Source of the DNA: Dermatemys mawii
Taxonomy: Eukaryota > Chordata > Testudines > Dermatemydidae
Assembly (NCBI GenBank): GCA_007922305.1
Contig: ML677366.1
Span: 7,464,342-7,528,341 of the forward strand
Reading direction: 5' to 3'
Length of the DNA stretch: 64,000 nt
The notes below the pieces were generated by a model. It was not told the origin of the DNA. It saw only the letters and a list, made by a program, of their open reading frames with translations, and did no database searches. Positions within the stretch are counted from its first letter, which is position 1. Each line of letters opens with the position of its first letter. Shown piece after piece: positions 48,650 through 60,875 of this stretch. A program made the position numbers and the translations under genes.

Positions 48650-48715
48650 ACTGCGCAGGGAGCTGGACTTGATGCCTTCGAGGTCCTTCCAGCCCTACAT
48701 CTCTATGCTTTTATC
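48650..48715 (+). mobile_element. CR1 LINE 3' tail fragment
   Basis: GAGCTGGACTTGATGCCTTC and AGGTCCTTCCAGCCCTACAT followed by CTCTATGC match the CR1 3' end. It lies right of the DIRS element, in the same orientation as the CR1 5' portion left of it. Confidence 0.75.
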
Positions 48716-48826
48716 CATATAAGAAATCACAACTACAGCATGCAGTTTTGCTAGGTTTTTCATTATATGCGCTTTTTGGGAGTTAAAGGGGAAAAAAGAG
48801 GAAATGTAGCACTGCTGAAGTCTTAC

Positions 48827-49046
48827 CTGCATTGCCAGTACTTGGTGGTCTCTGAGGGGCTCCAGGTGATACATTTCGATGTAATGTGGCCTGAGGTGGG
48901 GAGAGCATGGTCGTGTCTGTTAATGATGAAGTGGCTGCCAGTGATGGGGATACAAGGGAACTCCCTGGGTTACTGTAGGTTAAAGTATTGGGATTGGACA
49001 CTGGAACCGTAACAGACATTGAAAAGTTCTGGGGAGGCAAGCCAGG
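48827..49046 (-). CDS. MEF2A: MEF2A exon following the alpha exons
   Basis: A 220-nt exon with acceptor AG at 49047-49048 and donor GTAAG at 48822-48826. It reads PGLPPQNFSMSVTVPVSNPN, TLTYSNPGSSLVSPSLAAT, SSLTDTTMLSPPQATLHRNV, SPGAPQRPPSTGNA and one base of a Gly codon, collinear with human MEF2A. It starts in phase 0, so either alpha exon can be spliced to it. Part of the Ser/Thr-Pro-rich transactivation region. Confidence 0.97.
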
Positions 49047-51736
49047 CTGAAAACAAAAACAAGAACATATTAATATTGCACAGTAATGTTTGTCAAGGCT
49101 ATAATATTGAGATAAAGTCAGATTAATTATGTTAGTTTAGTAATTTTGTATCACACTAAAAATGCACACTTATAAAACATCCACTCTGAGGAGACTGGTA
49201 TTGTGAACTACAGTACTTTAGTTAAAGAGACAGTTCAGTAAGGTCATTTATCAGTGTTGGGTATATTGAGATCTACGGTTTGTAAACATCAGACTAGAGA
49301 TATTTTATTGATATTCATCAATTAACTTTAATCAGAAGTATTTAACATTTGATTCCTGATACCAGAAAGCCAGTTGATAAGCTATACGTATTAATAATCA
49401 AAGAATTTGTTGCATCTTCAAAAATGTAAGAAAACAAACATGCACATTATAAAACAAAACTGAGTCAGTCATGAGACGAAAGAGAAAAGTTAGTAATGGC
49501 ATCTTTTTTCTGACATTGACAATAAAGCATTACTATCGTTATCTATCTAATCTGGAATTTATCTATAAAAACCCGCAAATACTTTTTACGGACTAGAAAA
49601 TTCTGAAGTGAAGTAGGTTTTTCCCAAAACTGATTAGCTGTGTATGGATACTAGAGTAATACATTCTATAGTATACAGAACTATTTACTGAATACTAATG
49701 AATTTCTGTAAATTAGTGATATGCTAGAGTGCTAATTATTTGAATATAGAAATTTTGATTGAATCTTTATTTCTTAGTTACATTTGAAAACATTTAATAC
49801 CCAATAAGCTTTAGCAAATACAAGGATGATAATCAAATTTTTCCCAATCACAGTTTTCTATAATTTTTACAGGAATGTAGTCATGTAAAAAAAAAAATTC
49901 TGTCTTCTCCCTAATGTATACATTTTGTCTGATTTTTCCCCTCTCAATACAAATGTCCACACCATCAAAATTAGAGTCAAAATTTCAGTACTATTTGATG
50001 GACAATAGAACCTTGATAATTTGTATTAATGAGTAGAAAGACCAATACACATGAATAAAGTTTTTGATTTAATAACAATTTAAAAAACAGTATATCACCA
50101 CAAAATGTATTGTATTCATTTGTTACCTAAAGTTTTTTTTTTTTTTACAATACTTCATAACTAGTGAGTATATTACACAGTATGTTTTCTGAGAGTAAAA
50201 TTTATAAATAATGCCTTTGTACAGTATCTATATCAAAGTAATTCTGAGAAATGGGGGAAAAGATAATCTCTTGATATAGTTTGCAGCACAAAGACTCAAC
50301 TTCCATGAAGAAAAAGCACTTCTGTTAAGAAGGCACTCTCCATATGTAAACATCCACCCAAGAAGTGTATTACTGATATTTTTTATTTTTACATGCAGGC
50401 CACTTACGACCATTTATTTATTTTTGCACTACATTTTAAAATATACACTACATTCAAGCAGCACAAGGCAACACCTTCAATGATTCCAAAAATGTAACAA
50501 AGGCAATGTATAGTAATATCCTTGTACGTGTTTCCTTCTACAAAGAAGCACCAAATGACAGCTACTTTTATTGCTACAATGAAGACCCACATTTCATGCT
50601 GCCAGCCCATTGAGCGGGTAGGCTTTTAGATATGACCAACTACTCCACGCTATCTTTCCTGTCCTTTCATAGCAGTCGGCACCAAGTCTTTCATAAAGGC
50701 TAGGAGACTATTTTTTGTTGTATGATCTACAGGTATGGAAACAAAACCATAACAGTTACAAATTAACCATAAGTAAATAAACGTAGGGAGCTCTATAGTT
50801 TACAATTTTAATCAGTCATTTTAATTATGAGAACTTTTCAGATTGGAATTCATGTCACTCAGTGGAGTCAGACAAACTGACCTGCAAAGGTAATGTTTCT
50901 ATAAGAGGGGGCAGCTTAGAGACTATACTGGAAGACTGTGATTACTCCTGCAAACTCAGACCTAGGGAAGATGCCCTGATACACCACTTCTCGATATCTA
51001 AAGTTTCAAGTTGATCTTAAGAACTATTAAGGTTCAGGTTCAAAGACACAATAATGACCACAGACGTAAACTGGCAATGAAGGACAAAAGATATTGCCCG
51101 TGTGCAAATACAGAGAGCCTAATGAAAGAACTAATGCTGGGCAGCAAGACTGACTGTACACAGTTAACCCAGAGCAATGTGGATTATCAGAGGAATTACT
51201 TCCATTACTAGAGAGTCAGTTGGGGATATTAGTCACCTCTTGTGTATTAAAATCTACATGGAAACTGAGTGATTTAAGACAAACCTAACCAGTCCACTTT
51301 TTAGTTGCCACAAGAAATCCAATGATGTACAACTGAAAAGATGCACCAAAGGTTCAAAATTACTTTAATTAGGAAGCAATATTTTTCTTTAGCATATTCA
51401 TCAATTTCTGATTTATTCTATGAAGCAAAATTAATTTACTTTAAAAGAGAAATTAACATGACCCCCGACCCACAAAACACATATCAAAAAATTACAGCAG
51501 TGGCTCCTAAACTTCTTGAACCCTGAGACCTTCCTTAATTCCTCTCCAAGGCTAATGATTCACTAAACCACTCCACAGCCCCTAGAACAATCATACTTAT
51601 GTGTATACAGAACTGTGAAGCGCAGTAGGCAGTCTTGTTGGTGCTGATGTGAGGACTTAGGCCCTGGCCAAGTTTGCTTTTGGATTTAATAGCTGTAAAG
51701 TGGCCTGTGGGAGGTCTTCTGACCATAGAAAACACC

Positions 51737-52038
51737 GGGTAAAAAATTCAAGAAGTGGCTATGTGGTTTAGGTGCCTAAGTCTGTTTTCAAAAGTGACTT
51801 AGGCACTTATTTGCAAAAGGTATTTAGGTGCCTAAAGATGTAGCTGGGCAGCTAATGGGATTTTAATAGGGGTTAGATGCCTTACTGCTCAGGTACTTTT
51901 CAAAATCCCCTTAGGCACCTATTACTTCTTCAATCACCTAAATATCTTTGAAAAATCACTTTAGGAGCCTACGTGCTTATGTCACTTTTGAAAACAGGAC
52001 TTTGTCTTTTAAGTCAGGTGCTTTTGAAGATCTTACCC
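51737..52038. mobile_element. Palindromic MITE, copy 4 (longest, ~300 bp)
   Basis: The terminal words GGGTAAAAAATTCAAGAAG and CTTTTGAAGATCTTACCC are inverted. The inner arms TAGGTGCCTAAGTCTGTTTT plus CAAAAGTGACTTAGGCAC face TTAGGAGCCTACGTGCTTAT and GTCACTTTTGAAAACAGGAC. It defines the family to which 23991, 25721 and 35881 belong. Confidence 0.8.
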
Positions 52039-52401
52039 ACCGACTAATTTGCTATAGAGAAAACAAATTCTCTGTATGAGAGCATCTTCCCAGGAAATAT
52101 TTTTTAAGCAGTTTGTCATTTGTTGAACCCTTGTTCCATGGCAGAGGGGTAAAAAATTTAAAATCTCTCTACATAAGTTATCTTACATCTCAGGATAAGA
52201 ATCCATCCTAGTTTCTTTTTTTAAAAAAAAGGAAAATGTTTTAGGTACCATCTTGATAGAGGGATGGGCTCCTGAGAGTCAGGAACATCATGAACAAGTA
52301 TGAAACTTTAGGAGTACAGGAGGGGAGCTACAGATCCCCTGGGAAATTTAAGAACTTCTAGTTTACATGATAGTTTCACATAACTTTCAGAATTTCTCTC
52401 A

Positions 52402-52517
52402 CATGCATGCATTTGCATACATAATAAATAGGTATTTCTGCTTCATAAACAATTAAACCATCTTATCTTTACTGTGGTATTCAATGGTAAACAAAACATT
52501 GTGAAAGTTCTCATGCA
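52402..52517 (-). promoter_or_regulatory. MEF2A: RBFOX-type UGCAUG motifs downstream of MEF2A alpha1
   Basis: On the transcribed strand UGCAUG occurs at 52512-52517 (35 nt past the alpha1 donor) and twice, overlapping, at 52402-52407 and 52406-52411 (about 140-150 nt past it). MEF2 alpha-exon choice is known to respond to RBFOX proteins; the position-specific effect here is inference. Confidence 0.5.
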
Positions 52518-52552
52518 CATGATAAAAACACAAGCCATTCTTTAGTACTCAC

Positions 52553-52690
52553 TGCGACTTTATGATTCCGCATCATATTATCAAACTCTTCATTAATTTT
52601 TTTATATTTTTCTTCTGTATGTGGCGTGAGCACATATGAAGTGTCAGGGTCCGGGCTGTCACACCCTCTGTGTTCTTTCTTGTTCAGAGC
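52553..52690 (-). CDS. MEF2A: MEF2A mutually exclusive exon alpha1
   Basis: A 138-nt exon encoding 46 residues: ALNKKEHRGCDSPDPDTSYV, LTPHTEEKYKKINEEFDNMM and RNHKVA. Acceptor AG at 52691-52692, donor GTGAGTA starting at 52552 on the - strand. Both edges are in phase 0. It encodes the ubiquitous alpha1 variant just after the MADS/MEF2 domains. Human differs by Ile for Val near the end. Only 65 nt separate it from alpha2 upstream. Confidence 0.97.
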
Positions 52691-52755
52691 CTAAATAATG
52701 AAGTTAATAAAAAGAATCAACAAATAAAAAGTAGAGGTAAAATAAAAGTACTTAC
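52691..52755 (-). other. MEF2A: 65-nt intron between MEF2A alpha2 and alpha1
   Basis: It has a GTAAGTA donor and a TTATTTAG acceptor but is only 65 nt long, at or below the usual vertebrate minimum. A TTAAC word near its 3' end could serve as a branch point. Steric conflict here would explain why alpha2 and alpha1 are not spliced together. Confidence 0.85.
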
Positions 52756-52887
52756 AGGGCCTCGCTTGAAAATAAAATCACTATCTTCATTTAGTTTGCT
52801 GTATCTGTCCTCCGATAGTGGACTGTGCTCAAAGTAATCGTCAGCATCAGGGCTCTCACAACCATTAAGGCCTTTTTTTCTTAAAGT
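52756..52887 (-). CDS. MEF2A: MEF2A mutually exclusive exon alpha2
   Basis: A 132-nt exon encoding 44 residues: [40 protein letters not shown] and KRGP. Acceptor AG at 52888-52889, donor GTAAGTA at 52755. Both edges are in phase 0. It encodes the striated-muscle- and brain-enriched alpha2 variant. Human has Phe for the Tyr in DRYSK. It is the most upstream MEF2A coding exon in the window; the MADS/MEF2 exons (conserved MKKAYELSVLCDCEI region) were looked for to 64000 and not found. Confidence 0.97.
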
Positions 52888-55800
52888 CTGAAATACAATT
52901 GGAAAATTCACACACAAATAATACTAACTTGCCAAGACTTTTATAAGCTGAATCATATTCAGAGCCACTGAAACTATGTAAAACTGTCAGAAATGTAACC
53001 CATTTTAAGTGACAAGGTAGACCTTTCAAAATAAGTAGCTACACAGGGCACCATGATGGAAGGTGCACTTAGAAGCATAGCCTCTCCCACCTCTGATCTC
53101 ATGGGTAACCATAACCTATCATTATTTTGGTCCACAGGAATTCTATGACCAGCCTTTGTTTTAGCTATTTGCTGGTATAATCAAGCAGTCTGATATATAG
53201 TACTAATATTGAAGGCTACAGAAAGAGGTTAGAATCATTAGTGGTAATAAAAAAAAGGTACTTCCCATATTATTACAAGAATCCAGTGCAACGGCTTTTT
53301 TTAAAAAAAATATTGTTCTCTGCAAGGATTATGTTATGCCAAAATAAATTATATTAATAAAATATCACATTTTCTATTCTCACTAGAAAACAGTAAAATT
53401 AACTATGTAGAATATAATGAATAACTAGAATATAGTGAATAGCATTTCCAAATGAATGTATTATTGAATGGTTTTAACAACACATGTAAATCTGCCTGAT
53501 TAGTTTTCTTAGACTTAGCCAGCACATATTTTCCTGGACTTCAGTTATTCTGCATACAACTTGAAAACAAACACTGCATAGAACATGACAATCTAAGAAG
53601 AACAATAATCAAATTGCAACCGTTTTTATTTTGAAATCCCTTTCTACACACTGTAGCTTTCCAAAGGTAAGCTTTTTTCACATGCATACCTTCTGCGGTG
53701 ACTTAATTTTATTGTGATTGTTTTGTTGGGACTTTTCCTGTTTATTAAATATGAACCTGCTTCAACATCCCCTTAATGTCTCCCCACTACGTATCTATGA
53801 AATCAGCTACCAAGAGACAGGTTTTTGAACTTCAAGTCTCTTGCTTTTAAGATCTTGAAAAGTACATTGATATTCTTTAATGCTTATTTTTCCTTGGTAT
53901 TATAAGTTCAGAAAATCCACATAGGAAGCAAGCTCTTTTTTTTGTTTTAAATAGAATCTCTATGTTTTCCACCTCTAGCAAGAGCTTATTGTTAATAGAA
54001 AATTTGTCAGTGAAATATAATCATAAACATTTAAATGTCAGAAGTGCATGAGAGAAAAGTGGTGCAGAGAGAGTCTTCATTTGAACAGACAATGTATCTT
54101 TACCCAACTTGTCTTGGTCTTAAAAATAAAATCCCAACTCCACAGAATTAAAATCAGAGCTACCTGTCATTTCAGGTACCACAGAGCTATTGCATTCTCA
54201 ATGTTTCCTAAGCAACCTGAGAGGTGTTTGGTTCTGTCATAGTTTGAATTTTCATTCAACAATTGACAGTGAATCTACTTTTAGAATAAGAATCTCAGTA
54301 CATTATTTGTTAGCTTTTTCTAAAAAAATATTCTCTCTTTTTTCAGATTAATACAAGTATATATCAATTCTTTATCAAACAGAGTAAGGTGTCCAGATCT
54401 TATGGTGATAGTATTCACATTAGCAGCTAGGTAAGCAGGCAAACTGTACATCATCTGCAATTTAATTTCTTCAGAGAAATGTTCAGCTTATGCTATGACT
54501 AAAGCTAGAAAATGGTGTACAACTGACTGCACTTGCACTAAAAATAAACATTTTGACTTAGTATTTTGTTAGTAAGCAACAGATTGCTTAATTTCACTTC
54601 CTAATTGTAAGGCAATACTTTACAAAATTCAGTTATGCAATATGAGATTCTCAAAGATCACAGGTCACTATTGGCAAGATATAATTCCTTCTCAAATTAC
54701 TTGTCATGTGTTGTGTATCCCACACACACTGGCTGGAACTCCCACAAAAATTTAATCACTAAATCAGCATATGGGGAAAACAGGTGTAGTTTTTTCTAAC
54801 ACCTGTCACAGCATTGATCTCTACTGGTCTAACCAATCAGGTGGACACTCACATGGACTTAGCCATACAAGGACCTGCTGTTTAGGACTCTGAAGGTCGG
54901 AGACTGTTATCCCTCCCAACCCTTCTCAACAAGTTCAGGCTGTCAGTCCTCTACACTTTGGTATCAGCAGGGAAAATGTTAACACTGTATAATCTGGATT
55001 ACATTTAACCTTTATAATCTATAAATAGAATTTGAATAGGTTATGTCTGTACATGGCTCTGAATATACACACTGTGCCCAACACTCCTTTTGGAGCAGCA
55101 GTAAAACACGTTTTGTGAAGTAGAATTAAATATATAAGTAAATAAGAAAAGGGCAGCCTGCAAGAAATGTACTGTGTGAAGTCCAGTCTACATTTGATAC
55201 TCTATATTATTTAAATATTGTGAGAGTTTTGATTTTTATAATATTTAACATTATTTTGCCAAATGTTTTATAGTAATTGCACTTAAAATCTAGGAATCTC
55301 GTATGTGTCTTTCTCAGAATGCCCAAATAATCAGTACAGCTTAAGTGGAAACTTCAAAATTTAATTCTCTCAATGCATACCCACCAATGCTGTCCACCAA
55401 CACTGAAGTTTAGAAATTAAACAAACTATTAATGTAAAGTGGTACATATTAGGCTAAATACATAAGAATGCATTCACCCTTTTTTCAATAGTTATTTTTT
55501 ATTCTGATAATAATGGAGTTAACCCTGCCTTGACTCATGAGGAAGTAAAATGCCGCAGTGTCTTCACTTTAAGATTCTGGAAACCTTCACTCCAGATGGG
55601 GTTCCTGTCATTGTTAGAGAACTTAAAACTATGGGTCACCATTACAGATAAATCCAAGTCTGTGTTTGATATTCAAAGCTCTGTTTCTTTATCACCAAAA
55701 CATGAACTGTCACTTTGAGGACCTGACATAAAGAGACTGTCTACTTTATCACTATCCAGTAGCATAATAGTAAAGTTTCTCTGTACCGCTGGTACTAACA

Positions 55801-58800
55801 AGTGGAATGCTGTAATCTGTTAACAAGGCCAGGCGAGGCCCGTGGGAGACAGACCAGCCTCAGTTTTCTCACAGGCTACAAAATCAGACATGATAACAGG
55901 CTCTTGCGCAATAAAAAAACAAAGGTCATGACTACTGGGAATCAATCTGTGTGTATGCAGGAAAGAACAATTCCATAAACAAGTGGTGACTCCACCCTCC
56001 ATATCTTCTATGCTAAAAGTTATTACTTCAACACTGAATGTAAATAAGTGACCCTCCCAAAATTCTTTTCTGGAGTCGATCACAAAGACTGAGAAATTTT
56101 AGACCCTCTGTGGGTCATTTAGAAGAAACCACAGCAGGTAAGGAACCTGTATATACATTAAAATTTAATGCAAACAATAGCTTAGCTGTGTTCCAAATAA
56201 AGACACTGCACAAATGCCCCAGCAAGCTGTGATAAAGGCTGATAACAGAGTGACTCAGAAGTTTTTAAAATGGTTTTGTTCCACCATGTAAAAATAAAAT
56301 ATGTAACTAAATGACTGATGGTTTTGGGTTGATTTTATTGTAATGACTGGTATGAGGAAACACCGTATGAGGATGTTAGTGATGGATTAACCATAAAAGG
56401 TTCAAAAGTTATGTTTAGACAGCAGTACAAATGTTCCAATATTTTGCTGATCCTTTCTCCAACATTTTACTGTAAGCAAAATGCTTCTGATACTTTCTAG
56501 ATAGAACATCTTGGTCAATTCCCCTATAGGAAATACAAAACACTGATAGCATCAGTGCTCACTCCATGCCTTGCAAGTTGCCAGAACTCTAACCCAGAGA
56601 GCTTCTCACTAGGCATAAAAATAATTTAGTTTTCCTATTCAATCCTGATTATGTTGGCAAAATTTACAAGAATGCCAATTAGTATTAATTGCAATGGTGG
56701 TATTCATGATGTGAACACCAACCCAAGAGGAAGCAAACTGACAATTATAAAAATGTAATTATGTTCTGGAACTACTGACCTGATTTGAATCAGTAACATA
56801 CATGCAGAGGCAGTGGGTTTGTGATTCCTAGAATCTATTCCCTAGAACCGTAAATTCCCTCCAAACTGAGCTCTGGGACTATCTCCTATCTCCCATTCAG
56901 ACCTTTCCACCATCGCTTTAAACTGCTTCCTCAAACCCTTGCCCCAACTCTAGGCCGCCTCCTCTTCCAAAGATGTGTGACATCCTCACTGTTACTACAT
57001 ATCACAGTTCTGGCAGATTTATAACATCTGCAGCGTCCAAAACCTCCTTTTAAATATTGCATTCTCTGAAGCTTTTCCAGGTACACAAAAATTCACTTGT
57101 CTTGTTTCCAAAGCAAAATCTCTTAAGTTCACAAAAATGAGAAAAGCAGGAACAAGTCCCCACAATTAGAAGATGCAAGGCCAATAATGAATCAAATGAG
57201 TGGTGAGGAGAGGAACCCTGGGATCCTGTCAAGCCACTGAGGCACACATTTTTATTGCTTTGTCAGGTCCATTTCTAATGTTTCCTTTGATGAGACTTTC
57301 CCTACTTTTCCTGTGAGATTTATTTTTAACATATAGACAGCTATGATAAAAGAAAGGTAAGGTGCAGAGTTAATCATCCAGAAGTTAAGAATTCCATGAT
57401 TAAGGTTGCCAGCGCACACATCATCACTGCAAACCAGAGAGAGAGAAATTATTTCCTCTTGGCTCAGTAACATGATGCTTCTGTCTGCACAACCCAAAAT
57501 TACATTGGCATTCCTGCAACCATATTGCATTCCATATCTATTTTACTGTCTACTATCACTACTAACTCTTTCTGTACTACGTCACATTTCTCTCATTGAA
57601 TGAGGGTACTTCAAAATTATTTTTTATTTTATTGTCTCAGTTGCATCTTTCTTGATTAACCCCACTGTGTTACTTTCCACAATTTTGTGCTTTTTAATAG
57701 CTCTATCTCTGATAATATTTCTTCTTTGTCCACAGTGGTGCTCATGACTTTCAGCTACAGGATTAACTGCACTCGTCATTAAAAAATACCTGTTTACCGC
57801 CCCCTTTGAGATAATTCGGATATTAACCAGGACCAACCCTAACAACAATACCTTTAGTATACTAACCAGACACAATCCCCCCAATAACTCAACAAAAAAT
57901 TTTTTTTGTACATTAGTAATCAAAATTTTACATTCTGACCTAAGCAAAAACTGTGTATTTTAAATATAAGTAAAAGCAGGCCACAAATACTTACAAACCT
58001 ACAGGACAATGATGGATGCATTTAACTTGGCAACTTCTGTACGACTGCCAAGACTAGAAGCTTCATTGAAATGTATAAACAGTGTTTATATAAAAAATTA
58101 AATTAGAACACAATATAATAAACTAGATAAGTAACCAAAGTACTGCTTTCACAACAGTTACGTACTACCCTTGCAATTAAAGACCTTGACTTCTCAAAAG
58201 ATGAGGTCTGCTATCCATTTGTCAACCAACATCTAAAAATAAACATGCTTTCCCCCAACCAGACAGACAAGAACATATACTGAATAAGTCCTGAATACGC
58301 AACACAGTATTCTAAAATAAAAGATGTGAGCACTTTCCACATTCTAATTTTTCCTCAATTTCTAGTAGTACTGTAATAGTAAAAAAAAAAAAAAAAGTTT
58401 TTAATATGTAAATTATTTACCAATATATTGCCCAGAATATTGAGGAACCAAATAATTCTAGATAAAATGATGAAATACAAAGAAGTTTGGTAATGATTAC
58501 TGTAATATTGGATCAAAGAACGTATGTGGGAGAAAAGTTCTCTCTAGGATTTAACAACAGACAAATCTGTGTTTTATAAAGAAATTAACAGGTCTGAAAT
58601 AATAAGTCATAAAATACCGGGACTGGCCATTTGTACAATGATGCATTATATTCCACTGTAGGTAGAGCTATTCTTCAATCTTAGATGCAGGAAGGAATAT
58701 TGCTTGAAAGCTTATCAGTGTCCCTGCTGTACGCCACTGTCTAGCAAAAGACAGTTTCTTGTTCAAAAAGCTGGAACATTTCCAATATCTGGCAAATTTT

Positions 58801-60319
58801 AACCTGTAACTCTGGCTCTCCAAGGATTAAACCTAGCTATCAAATTCCACTGAGATACAATAAAGACTGCACTCAGGATTCAGACCTTGGTTTCTAACAG
58901 TAAAGCATACTGACAGTTTTATAGCAGACACTGTATGCAATTTAACTATTAGCTTGAAGCACTTTTGTTATGAAACATACATTAATGTAAGCGAGATACC
59001 ACAAAAAACTGGCACAGGACTACGTATATTTTATGAGATATGAACCTCCCACACAGCACAGAAATATTTTTGAGTGTGAGAGAAATGAGACACAGCTGGT
59101 ATACTTTTATTTCAAGTTTTGCAGTAAATTTATCTAGTAACCTGTTGACATTAAAAATGCTGCTGTTGACCTATGCTGGACCATGGGATTATTCATTCCT
59201 AAATGGATTCATAGAACTCGAGGCTTAAGATGTCTAGTAACTGCCAGTAGAGACAATGTATTGTTTCCACAGTGAAAATGAATTCAAACTCTCAAAGGCT
59301 GAGGTTTTACATATTTATCATTTCATTTTCTACACAATTTGCTGGATTAACTAAATTATCCATCCAACAGCTATTTAGAGTGAAAATTCATATTATTTCT
59401 TCTATTAAAAGTCCAGTAAATAGATTTCACCTCTAAAGAAAATTCTAAGGAATAGTCTGTTTACAAGTCATCAGTGCACAGTTTTGGGTTGGCGGTGTTG
59501 GAATGTTTTGTTTTTTGTTTGATTTTTTTAGTTTGTTTTATTAAAGTAAAAGAAACTTCAGTTAACTCAGAAGACCTGTTAAAAGTGAATCTATATTTGC
59601 CTCCAGGAAGCAAAATATCTGATGTCTTGCATTAAAATTTATTTTATTATTGCTCTTAATGTAGTCTACAACAAACTAAATTAATTTTAAAACAAGTTAA
59701 ATATGATGTTCACTGTAAGAATGTCCAAAGAGTGCATGGTGACATGACTGGAAAAACTGACCGTTATATATACATCTGCCCAAGGTTCATTCAGAAAAAA
59801 ATTATTTATTTATGAAGATCGTGTTTGCAAAGTTAACAAAAAGGATATTTCCCCAAACTCTGAATTAGTCTTTTATAAATTGGTCTACTCAATGTAAAAC
59901 AGTTTCTTGTGGTCTGCTTGCTTATAAGTGATGTTAAGTCATCACACTAACTTTTCAGGCCCATCTGAGTTCCCTACATAATGAAAAAGCTATCAGATGA
60001 GTTCTTTTCAAGATGACATTTAACATAGTTTAATTAAACTTTTAACATATAATATTATATGCCCAGAGATGACAATCGTTGTCTAATGAAAATTAAAACA
60101 GGCCTGAGCATGTTCCATATTGTTGAATGGACACAATTAAAAAACCCCAATTTAATGAAATGGGGGGGACACTTTCTACACCTGTTCTACTGTATGGACC
60201 AATGGACTTTTAATAATAGAGGCCACTGTAAGATAATACTTAAAAGGGGAACAGCTCAAATCTAAGGGCATGGTTACAAGAGGGGTTTGGATGACAGAAG
60301 AGAAAGTTTATTTGCATGA
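52888..60319 (-). other. MEF2A: MEF2A intron upstream of the alpha exons (left part, no genes)
   Basis: AT-rich DNA with short chance frames only. An isolated UGCAUG is at 53681-53686, a poly-A run at about 58381-58396, and a faint CR1-like antisense stretch near 57480-57600. No coding exon, RNA gene or clear mobile element. Confidence 0.75.
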
Positions 60320-60875
60320 AGACTGGGCCCCATTGTGCTAGGCACATAGTAAGAGAGAGACCCTGCCTCTCTTTACACTCTAAAACAGGGATTGGCATCT
60401 TTTGGCCCACCAGGGAAAGCCACTGGCAGGGCGGGCTGGTTTGTTTACCTGCAGCATCCGCAGATGCAGCTGATCTCAGCTCCCATCGGCTGGTGATCGC
60501 CACCCCAGGCCAATGGGGGCTGCGGAAAGTGGCAAGTACTGAGGGATGTGCTGGCCCCCATCGACCTTGGGCGGCAAACCACAGCCAGTTGAAGCTCTGA
60601 TCAGCTGAACCTGTGGACACTGCAGGTAAGCAAACTGGCCTGGCCCACCAGTGGCTTTCCCTGGCAGGCCGCAGGCCAAAGGTTGCTGATCCCTCCTCTA
60701 AAAAGACCAAACATAATGAAAGGGAGAAAGGAAGTGTTAATAGCCATTTTTTACAGACAGGAGATTGAAGCAGAGAGAGATTAAATGACTTGCTCAGGAT
60801 ATACTTGGAATTTCTGGCTGGAAACTGAACTCAGATCTCCTGAGTCCCAGTCTAGTGCCTTAACCACAAGATGTC
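60320..60875 (-). mobile_element. MIR/CORE-type SINE, antisense, split by a hAT-like MITE
   Basis: The left part is GACTGGGCCCCATTGTGCTA plus GGCACATAGTAAGAGAGAGA (the SINE tail). The right part is TTTTTTACAGACAGGAGATT, then GATTAAATGACTTGCTCAGG and GAACTCAGATCTCCTGAGTC, typical of the antisense 5' half of MIR-like SINEs. The sequence is continuous once the MITE at 60386-60695 and one target copy are set aside. Confidence 0.7.
60386..60695. mobile_element. hAT-like MITE with perfect 8-bp target-site duplication
   Basis: A GC-rich 310-bp palindromic element starting CAGGGATTGGCATCTTTTGG and ending CCAAAGGTTGCTGATCCCTC. Long inverted arms include CCCACCAGGGAAAGCCACTG against CAGTGGCTTTCCCTGGCAGG. 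It is flanked by CTCTAAAA at 60378-60385 and 60696-60703. An 8-bp duplication and CAGGG ends are typical of hAT elements. Confidence 0.85.

Larger units (their letters stand above)
41499..48826 (-). other. MEF2A: MEF2A intron, 7.3 kb, almost entirely retrotransposon
   Basis: Between exons 41439-41498 and 48827-49046. Occupied by a CR1 5' part (41620-42955), a DIRS element (42959-48640) and a CR1 3' tail (48650-48715). Only about 120 bp at each end is free of repeats. Confidence 0.85.
49047..52552 (-). other. MEF2A: MEF2A intron downstream of the alpha exons
   Basis: GT/AG bounded. Contains a palindromic MITE (51737-52038) and UGCAUG motifs (52402-52411, 52512-52517). No other gene recognised. 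Confidence 0.85.

Noticed and set aside
55820..56083. 87-codon - strand frame
   Set aside because: No recognisable domain or splice sites, and the composition is not protein-like.
57480..57600. Faint resemblance to antisense CR1
   Set aside because: Too diverged to support by eye; not listed as a feature.
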